Assembly: GCA_051985675.1 (NCBI GenBank)
Contig: JBPYFJ010000051.1
Span: forward strand, 4,327 to 68,326
Length of the DNA stretch: 64,000 nt
Source of the DNA: JAFAXD01 sp051985675
Lineage (GTDB): Bacteria > Pseudomonadota > Alphaproteobacteria > Rhizobiales > Xanthobacteraceae
Reading direction: 5' to 3'
The notes beneath the pieces are model-generated. The model searched no databases. It was not told the DNA's origin and saw only the letters and a list, made by a program, of their open reading frames with translations. Both the position numbers and the translations under genes were made by a program. This document shows positions 58,287 to 64,000 of the stretch, piece by piece. Numbering within the stretch: the first letter of the stretch is position 1; each line of letters begins with the position of its first letter.

Positions 58287-59705
58287 TCATGAATCCAGCA
58301 CCCAGGTGTCTTTCGTGCCGCCGCCCTGGCTCGAGTTGACCACCAGCGATCCCGCCTTGAGCGCGACCCGGGTGAGCCCGCCCGGCACGATCCGGATGCG
58401 GTCGCGCCCGGTCAGCACGAACGGGCGCAGGTCGACGTGGCGCGGCGCCACGCCCTCGTCGACGCAGGTCGGGCAGGTCGAAAGCGCCAGCGTCGGCTGC
58501 GCGATGAAGTTCGTCGGCTGCGATTTCAGCTTGGAGCGGAACGCCGCGATCGTGGTCTTGTCGGCCTTCGGCCCGATCAGCATGCCGTAGCCGCCGGAGC
58601 CGTGCACTTCCTTGACCACCAGCTCCTCGATGTTGTCGAGCACATGCGAGAGGTGCGAGGGCTCGCGGCAGCGCCAGGTCGGCACGTTCTTCAGGATCGG
58701 CTCTTCGGCAAGGTAAAACTTGGTGATCTCCGGCATGTAGCTGTAGACCGCCTTGTCGTCGGCGATGCCGGTGCCGACCGCGTTGGCGAGCGTGACGTGC
58801 CCGGCCTGGTAGGCCGACATCAGGCCGGGCACGCCAAGCGCGGAGTCGGGCCTAAACGACAGCGGGTCGAGGAAGTCGTCGTCGATCCGCCGGTAGATCA
58901 CGTCGACCCGCTTGAGGCCTTCGGTCGTGCGCATGTAGACGACCTCGCCCTTGACAAGGAGGTCGCGCCCTTCGACCAGCTCGACCCCGAGCTTATCGGC
59001 CAGAAACGAGTGCTCGTAGTAGGCCGAGTTGTAGGGCCCGGGCGTGAGGAGCACCACGGTCGGATCCGACGAGCTCGAGGCCGGCGCGACCGATTTCAGG
59101 GTCGCCAGCAGCTCATCCGGATAGTTCTCGACCGGCGCGATGCGGTGGCGCGAAAAAAGCTCTGGAAAAAGCCGCAGCATGATCTCGCGGTTCTCCAGCA
59201 TGTAGGAGACGCCCGAGGGCGTGCGCGCGTTGTCCTCCAGCACGTAGAAGGTCTCGGCGTCGATGCGCACGATGTCGATGCCGGCGATGTGCACGTAGAT
59301 GTCGTGCGGCACGCTCTGGCCGTTCATCTCCGGACGAAACACCGGGTTCCGGAACACCAGCTCCTCCGGCACGATCCCGGCCTTGAGGATCTCGCGCCGC
59401 CCGTACACGTCCTTGATGTAGGCGTTGATGGTGCGCACGCGCTGCTCGAGCCCGCGCCGGACCAGGTCCCATTCCTTGGCGGCGAGGATGCGCGGCAGCA
59501 CGTCGAACGGGATCAGCCGTTCGGTGGCGTCGGCATCGCCATAGACCGCGAAGGTGATCCCGATGCGCCGAAACAGGAGCTCGGCCTCGCGCCGGCGGTG
59601 ATCGAGCACGTCGGGCGAAATGCTGTCGAGCCAAGCATTTAGCTCGGCGTAGGGCGGGCGGATGGTCCCATCCAGCGCCTTCATTTCGTCGAACGCGAAC
59701 GTCAT
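58287..59705 (-). CDS. Circularly permuted ATP-grasp protein (type 2)
   Basis: 472 residues. MKALDGTIRPPYAELNAWL begins the family pattern, and RPEMNGQSVPHDIYVHIAGIDIVR, LEDNARTPSGVSYMLENRE and KEVHGSGGYGMLIGP (nucleotide loop) are conserved. The order of ATP-grasp subdomains is permuted. It would join amino acids or modify a peptide with ATP. ATG 59705 has GGGTGG upstream. The first gene of the group read towards Anbu. Confidence 0.92.
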   Translation of the reverse strand: MTFAFDEMKALDGTIRPPYAELNAWLDSISPDVLDHRRREAELLFRRIGITFAVYGDADATERLIPFDVLPRILAAKEWDLVRRGLEQRVRTINAYIKDVYGRREILKAGIVPEELVFRNPVFRPEMNGQSVPHDIYVHIAGIDIVRIDAETFYVLEDNARTPSGVSYMLENREIMLRLFPELFSRHRIAPVENYPDELLATLKSVAPASSSSDPTVVLLTPGPYNSAYYEHSFLADKLGVELVEGRDLLVKGEVVYMRTTEGLKRVDVIYRRIDDDFLDPLSFRPDSALGVPGLMSAYQAGHVTLANAVGTGIADDKAVYSYMPEITKFYLAEEPILKNVPTWRCREPSHLSHVLDNIEELVVKEVHGSGGYGMLIGPKADKTTIAAFRSKLKSQPTNFIAQPTLALSTCPTCVDEGVAPRHVDLRPFVLTGRDRIRIVPGGLTRVALKAGSLVVNSSQGGGTKDTWVLDS

Positions 59706-59880
59706 GCGGCCACCCAGCACACCCTCTTGGGATACTAGCTGCAAGCTTCGCGCCAGCAAAACGGTTGTGCAAAGGCCGCCGCCGCCCGGTGTCGCGCGCC
59801 GTTCTTGCCGCTAATTTGGGCAAATTGTCCCACCTGTTGCGGCAGTTGCATTCCCACCGGCCTTCGACTTAGTTCTTCCC

Positions 59881-60633
59881 ATGAATAAGCCCGCCAACGC
59901 CCCCGTCACCGCCGCGCTGCTGGTGATCGGCGACGAGATCCTGTCCGGCCGCACCAAGGACAAGAACATCGGCTTCATCGCCGAGTACCTCACCGCGCTC
60001 GGGATCGACCTCAAGGAAGTGCGGGTCGTACCCGACGAAGAAGACGAGATCATTGCGGCGCTCAACCCGCTGCGCACACGCTACACCTACGTCTTCACCA
60101 CCGGCGGGATCGGGCCGACCCACGACGACATCACCGCCGACAGCGTCGCCAAGGCGTTCGGCGTGCCGATCGACGTCGATCCGCGCGTGGTCGAGCTGTT
60201 TCGCGCCCGCGCGCCGGCGATGGAGCTCAACCAAGCGCGGCTGCGCATGGCGCGGATTCCGCAGGGCGCGGCGCTGGTCGAGAACAAGATCTCGGCGGCG
60301 CCCGGGTTCTGGCTCGGCAATGTGATCGTGATGGCGGGCGTGCCCTCGATCATGCAGTCGATGCTCGATGCGGTCTCCGGCAAGCTCAAGACCGGCGCCA
60401 AGATGCTCTCGGCGCAGGTGCGCGCCGACGCGCGCGAGGGCGACATCGGCACCCCGCTCGGCGAGATCGCCAAGGCCAACCCCGAGGCGATCATCGGCAG
60501 CTATCCGTTCTTCGACGGCAGCGGGCCCAACACCAACATCGTGGTGCGTTCGCGCGACGAAAAGAAGCTGGCCGCCGCGATGTCGGCGGTGGAGGCGATG
60601 CTCATTGAGGTTCACAGCAGGATGAAGACATGA
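59881..60633 (+). CDS. CinA-like molybdopterin-binding domain protein
   Basis: 250 residues. MoaB/Mog fold: LLVIGDEILSGRTKDKNIGF, FTTGGIGPTHDDITADSVAKAFG and APGFWLGNVIVMAGVPSIM are typical of the N-terminal domain of CinA. The C-terminal nicotinamide-nucleotide deamidase domain of full CinA is absent. It overlaps the next gene by four bases. Confidence 0.88.
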   Translation: MNKPANAPVTAALLVIGDEILSGRTKDKNIGFIAEYLTALGIDLKEVRVVPDEEDEIIAALNPLRTRYTYVFTTGGIGPTHDDITADSVAKAFGVPIDVDPRVVELFRARAPAMELNQARLRMARIPQGAALVENKISAAPGFWLGNVIVMAGVPSIMQSMLDAVSGKLKTGAKMLSAQVRADAREGDIGTPLGEIAKANPEAIIGSYPFFDGSGPNTNIVVRSRDEKKLAAAMSAVEAMLIEVHSRMKT

Positions 60634-61157
60634 GCCACGTGACGGCGGCGGCGCCGCCGGCGGACGCGCCGCAGAAGAACTTTCCGGTGAGTTGGGACGA
60701 GTTTCATCGCGACGCGCGCGCGCTGGCATGGCGGCTCGCGGGGGCCGGCCCGTTCCAGGCGATCGTGACGGTGACGCGCGGCGGGCTGGTGCCGGCGGCG
60801 ATCGTCGCGCGCGAGCTCGGCATTCGGATGATCGAGACCGTGTGCGTGGAAAGCTACAGCCACCAGACCCAGGGCGACCTCAAGCTGGTCAAGGGCGTCG
60901 CGGACGAGATCGCGCGCATCGGCGGCGGCGACGGCAAGGGCGTGCTGATCGTCGACGACCTCGTCGACACCGGCAAGACCGCCAAGGTGGTGCGCGACCT
61001 GCTGCCCAAGGCGCATTTCGCGACCGTCTACGCCAAGCCGATGGGCCGGCCGATGGTCGACACCTTCATCACCGAGGTGTCGCAGGACACCTGGATCTTC
61101 TTTCCGTGGGACACCGGGCTCGCGTTTCGCCCGCCGATCCGCCCCGAGGGGGTTTAG
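60630..61157 (+). CDS. gpt: Xanthine phosphoribosyltransferase
   Basis: 175 residues. VTVTRGGLVPAAIVARELGI and the PRPP-binding VLIVDDLVDTGKTAKVVRD are conserved. YAKPMGRPMVDTF and WIFFPWD complete the purine pocket. It salvages xanthine and guanine with PRPP. Its ATG overlaps the stop of the CinA-like gene (ATGA). Confidence 0.92.
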   Translation: MSHVTAAAPPADAPQKNFPVSWDEFHRDARALAWRLAGAGPFQAIVTVTRGGLVPAAIVARELGIRMIETVCVESYSHQTQGDLKLVKGVADEIARIGGGDGKGVLIVDDLVDTGKTAKVVRDLLPKAHFATVYAKPMGRPMVDTFITEVSQDTWIFFPWDTGLAFRPPIRPEGV

Positions 61158-61202
61158 GGCGGCGTTGTCCGACGTACAGCGCTGCACCGCGCACGGCGCC
61201 TA

Positions 61203-61322
61203 CCTCTCCCCGCTTGCGGGGAGAGGTCGCGAGCGAAGCGAGCGGGTGAGGGGGTTTTTCCGCGCACTCGGAGCTTGTTGCCAGCCCCTTACCCCGACCC
61301 TCTCCCCGCAAGCGGGAGAGGG
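61203..61322. repeat. CTCTCCCCGC-type palindromic repeat
   Basis: CCTCTCCCCGCTTGCGGGGA followed by GAGG is a perfect hairpin; a second arm pair (CCCTCTCCCCGCAAGCGGGA then GAGGG) is at its right end. The element lies between gpt and the convergent hydrolase gene and probably ends both transcripts. Confidence 0.8.
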
Positions 61323-61388
61323 AGCCCAAGGCGGCGCGGTCCACGCTTCATGCGACGCCGCGTATGTTGCGTCATGACAATAGGCGAG

Positions 61389-62333
61389 TCACCCCTGCTC
61401 GGGAGGATCGCACGCTCCGACAAAGGCTGCGATCCGCCGTATCAGCTTGGGCTCGTCCAGCAGCGGCGCGTGACCCTGATCCGGCACCACCGCGACCGTA
61501 AGCTCGCCGCGCCGTGCCAGCATCGCATTCAGCGTGGCCGAGGCCAGCAGATCTGAATTGGCACCGCGAATGACCATGAGCGGAACGCGCGCCAGCGCAT
61601 CAAATTCGCTCCACATCGCCAGGGGACGTTCCAGATCGACTCCTTGCAGCATTCGGGCGACCTTCGGATCAAAGTCGGGCACAAGTCTGCCGCCACGCTC
61701 GCGCCAGGTGCGGCGGGCAAATGCGATCCAATCCTGCGGTGAGAGCTTCGGGAAGTCTGCGTGGAGCAACCAGCGCAAGATTTCCCCACCCTCCTCGAAG
61801 TTCCGCGGGGTCGGGAGCTTTCCCCCAAGACCCTCGATCCGCAGCTTGAGCTTCAGCAAGCCCTCCTGCTCGATGACGGGACCGATGTCGTTAAGAACGA
61901 CGCCTGCGATGGCCGCCGGCCGCGATACGGCGAGCATCATGGCAAGCTGGCCGCCATAGGACGTGCCAATGAAAGTGGCCGACCCGATCTTGAACTCGCT
62001 CAGGACGGCCAAGAGGTCGCCGAGCGCGACAAAAGGCGTGTAGTTGCTCGGATAGCGGTCGTATTTGGATTGACCGTGGCCGCGATAATCGAGCGCCAGC
62101 ACATGTCGCGGCTTGGCAGGGTCGGCCGCCAGCGCCGCTGCCAGGGGATGAAAGTCCGCTGCAGTCCGCGCGAGACCGGGCAGGCACACAACCGGAAGCG
62201 CAGCAGCGGAGCGAGGCCCATAGCTGCGGACATGCAGCGCCGGTCCGTCCAGAGGCGTCACGAAGACGCTGGCGAAACTCTGGTTCGGATCGATCCCGCG
62301 GTCAGCCACTGGAGCAGCAGTCTCCGAAGGCAT
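61389..62333 (-). CDS. Alpha/beta-hydrolase
   Basis: 314 residues. LPGLARTAADFHPLA is the oxyanion region, GTSYGGQLAMML the nucleophile elbow with Ser, and DQGHAPLLDEP the histidine; the acidic residue is in RGANSDLLA. No signal peptide, so cytoplasmic. Substrate unknown. Confidence 0.87.
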   Translation of the reverse strand: MPSETAAPVADRGIDPNQSFASVFVTPLDGPALHVRSYGPRSAAALPVVCLPGLARTAADFHPLAAALAADPAKPRHVLALDYRGHGQSKYDRYPSNYTPFVALGDLLAVLSEFKIGSATFIGTSYGGQLAMMLAVSRPAAIAGVVLNDIGPVIEQEGLLKLKLRIEGLGGKLPTPRNFEEGGEILRWLLHADFPKLSPQDWIAFARRTWRERGGRLVPDFDPKVARMLQGVDLERPLAMWSEFDALARVPLMVIRGANSDLLASATLNAMLARRGELTVAVVPDQGHAPLLDEPKLIRRIAAFVGACDPPEQG

Positions 62334-62436
62334 GACGCCGAACGCCCTCCGCGATGCAGGCGCTGGGCAGCGTTAGAATCCACCCGCTAATGCTTCGTCC
62401 CGACCGTCAGACTCGGATCGCTCGGCGCGCGCCGAT

Positions 62437-62976
62437 TCAATGCAAATCGGCGCCGATCGACGGTGACGGCGTTGGGGCCGGGCTCGGGATGTCCTTTTTC
62501 TTCGCGCTAACGCCCGACGATGGGTCCATTGGATTCTCAACCCGCCGCGACGATCCCTCGAACAGCGAGTCCTCGTCGATCGACAGCGTCTTATGGAAAA
62601 TGTCACCTTCGACGGTAGCACCGTTCTGCAGCTTGACGCGGACGGCACGGATGGTGCCCTTCACGCGGCCGCAGACTGTGACGTTCTGGGCAATAACGTT
62701 GCCTTCGACTTGCGCGCTCTCGCCGATCAGAAGATCCGACGCGCGCAACTCGCCTTCGATTCGGCCAAACACCTGTGCTGGACCATTGCATTCGATTTTG
62801 CCGATAACCGACATGGCGGCGCCGATGCAGGAATCCGGTCCGGTTGTCGGCGTTCGCACCGGCCTCGGTGCGGCCTGTTCAACGACCGAACGTTCCGCCT
62901 GCTCGATGACGTCGGCGGCACTTGCGGCCACGCTCTTATCCTGCTCGGCTGCCTTGCCTTTGAAGCTATTCAACAT
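62437..62976 (-). CDS. Bactofilin
   Basis: 179 residues. Disordered N-terminus, then a right-handed beta-helix (about 55-150) with the typical repeat pattern SVIGKIECNGPAQVFGRIEG, SAQVEGNVIAQNVTVCGRVK and GATVEGDIFHKTLSI, then a Pro-rich tail. Bactofilins polymerise into filaments at the membrane and help shape or polarise cells. GGGAGG precedes ATG 62976 by six bases. Confidence 0.9.
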   Translation of the reverse strand: MLNSFKGKAAEQDKSVAASAADVIEQAERSVVEQAAPRPVRTPTTGPDSCIGAAMSVIGKIECNGPAQVFGRIEGELRASDLLIGESAQVEGNVIAQNVTVCGRVKGTIRAVRVKLQNGATVEGDIFHKTLSIDEDSLFEGSSRRVENPMDPSSGVSAKKKDIPSPAPTPSPSIGADLH

Positions 62977-63121
62977 ATCCACCTCCCTGACCTCCAGCAC
63001 AACCGTGCGACGCGAGGCCGATATCCCGATCATCGGGCCGGTTTTCGTGATGCACCAAGGCTACCATTCCGGCGGGCCGGCCGATAGGCGAGAGTAGGAA
63101 TTTCGGTTAACCGGAGCGCCG

Positions 63122-63241
63122 ATGAGCAAGTCCAAGCTGTTCGACAGCCGCGATCCCGATTTGCCGATCAACGGCGTAACGGCTGACAATAGTGGCGTGG
63201 CAGTCCACGCCCGTCCCCGCACCGCCGTGGAGGTTTGCTGA
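63122..63241 (+). CDS. Possible small protein
   Basis: 39 residues (MSKSKLFDSRDPDLPINGVT, then ADNSGVAVHARPRTAVEVC). CGGAG stands about six bases before the ATG. It is divergent from the bactofilin gene. It is short and unassigned, so only tentative. Confidence 0.35.
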   Translation: MSKSKLFDSRDPDLPINGVTADNSGVAVHARPRTAVEVC

Positions 63242-63260
63242 TACCCGCAGCATTGCTCGC

Positions 63261-63435
63261 GGCCATCCTTCGAGACGCCCTCGCTACGGGGACCCCGCGC
63301 GCTCGCGCGCGGGGACCCCTCGCTCGGGCTCCTCAGGATGAGGACCGAATGTGTTGCGAGGCACGTGACGCACACCCACAAACACCGACCTCGTCCTGAG
63401 GAGCGTCGCACAGCGACGCGTCTCGAAGGACGGCC
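63261..63435. repeat. CCTGAGGAGC-type inverted repeat, second copy
   Basis: GGCCATCCTTCGAGACGCCC at the left and GTCTCGAAGGACGGCC at the right, with GGCTCCTCAGGATGAGGA and CCTCGTCCTGAGGAGCG as inner arms. Same family as at 56172. Confidence 0.8.
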
Positions 63436-63548
63436 ACGCGCGAACCGGTTTCACAATTTCAAACAGCAGGGAGCCAACGCTCCGCTTCCCGGTGAAACTG
63501 GGCGCCGGGCCGCCCTTCGCTTTCTTTTCCGTCCCCACGATAAGGGGG

Positions 63549-63647
63549 GTGGAGCGCCGAGACGGCGCTAAGCAATATTTCTGTCCGCGCTCAAGGCGCG
63601 GAACGCACCCTTGCGATCGGGTGCGTTTGCGCCGTTCGGCGCTCCAC
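63549..63647. repeat. Nested hairpin element
   Basis: GTGGAGCGCCGA (63549-63560) pairs with TCGGCGCTCCAC (63636-63647). Inside lie two smaller hairpins, CCGCGC/GCGCGG and AACGCACCC/GGGTGCGTT. The rest of the gene-free stretch to 63880 shows nothing else I recognise. Confidence 0.7.
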
Positions 63648-63880
63648 GGCGGCGATTTTTGGCCGGAGGTCGCTTCCGTAACCGGTCATGGTGCGGGCCT
63701 TGGCGGTTCTCCCCGGGCCCCCTGGGATCCTGGCTGCGCACCAGGCGTTCTCGGACGCCGCTGGTCTGCCCCGCTCCAGGATCGCCTCATGAAAGCGCCC
63801 CTCATTGAACAGACTGCAGTCCCCGATACGTTATGCTTATTATTTGTCAATAACTTTTATTCTTGGGACCGCTCCGCACG

Positions 63881-64000
63881 TCAGCAGATTTTCTGGAAAC
63901 GCGCTCGCCAGCGCGGCACGTTGACCGGCGGCAGCACATAGCTTTTGCCCTCGGCCGAGATCGTCAGCGGATGCCCGGAGTCCAGAAAATCGAAGACGCG
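63881..64000 (-). CDS. C-terminal 39 residues of a gene running off the window
   Basis: An open frame from the window edge ends at 63881 with residues RVFDFLDSGHPLTISAEGKS, then YVLPPVNVPRWRARFQKIC. Open frame and composition fit coding. Too little is present to name the product. Confidence 0.5.
   Translation of the reverse strand, partial: RVFDFLDSGHPLTISAEGKSYVLPPVNVPRWRARFQKIC

Noticed and set aside
1..64000. tRNA, rRNA or riboswitch genes
   Set aside because: No cloverleaf, conserved rRNA stretch or known riboswitch core was recognised by eye; a covariance-model search would be needed to exclude small RNAs.

Overview
The window is GC-rich DNA from an alphaproteobacterium. The gene families, the abundant short palindromic repeats between genes (GCATGATC-type hairpins, CCTGAGGAGC/TCTCGAAGGA pairs, CTCTCCCCGC hairpins) and the FNR/FixK-like boxes all point to the Hyphomicrobiales, near Bradyrhizobium, Rhodopseudomonas or other Nitrobacteraceae/Xanthobacteraceae. 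I see no rRNA or tRNA gene and no CRISPR array. Assignments rest on reading the translated sequence; no database search was run.

Layout. 0-6.7 kb: the end of an isoprenylcysteine-methyltransferase-like gene, a TLGYGD ion channel, and a catabolic cluster (MFS carrier, zinc-independent quinone oxidoreductase, beta-keto acid cleavage enzyme, TauD-type dioxygenase) facing an AraC regulator across a duplicated operator-like motif. 6.9-18.8 kb: a stress and energy region with a SnoaL-like protein, a winged-helix regulator, a Ca2+/H+ antiporter, a SulP permease, a 3-oxoacid CoA-transferase, a phasin-like protein, an acetyltransferase, an unusual secreted protein with about 14 copies of an FQDNWNVSYM repeat, a TorF-like porin, a VIT-like membrane protein and polyphosphate kinase 2. 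18.8-28 kb: a YiaV/YiaW-type pair, then a DUF3141-Pta-AckA-FabI operon with an FNR-like box upstream, and an S9 peptidase.

28-44 kb: an Alg8/Alg44-like glycan synthase and membrane-fusion pair, housekeeping and repair genes (5'-3' exonuclease, Tag, YgfZ, dihydroorotase, Nudix, HD phosphohydrolase), an NAD regulator with a tyrosine phosphatase, a TctC-type binding protein, and remnants of a glutathione S-transferase and a metallo-beta-lactamase-fold enzyme. 44.35-52.12 kb: a 7.7-kb AT-richer island bounded by a perfect 23-bp direct repeat that is the first codons of yedK. It is a patchwork of small genes, duplicated or split gene fragments and IS-like ends. It carries a two-gene unit of an exported proline-rich protein and a membrane-anchored TIR protein, which is the best candidate here for a new defence or signalling system.

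52-64 kb: intact yedK, a tiny very basic protein, an SDR enzyme divergent from a MarR regulator with a repeated TGTATATGCA operator, the Anbu/transglutaminase/alpha-E/ATP-grasp group, a CinA-like protein overlapping xanthine phosphoribosyltransferase, an alpha/beta hydrolase, a bactofilin, and a repeat-rich end.

Two themes link genes across the window. A GTCCATTTTGGAC palindrome lies upstream of the SnoaL gene and again between the repeat-protein and porin genes, suggesting one regulator, possibly the nearby winged-helix protein. FNR/FixK-like boxes precede ppk2 and the DUF3141-pta-ackA-fabI operon, suggesting low-oxygen control.
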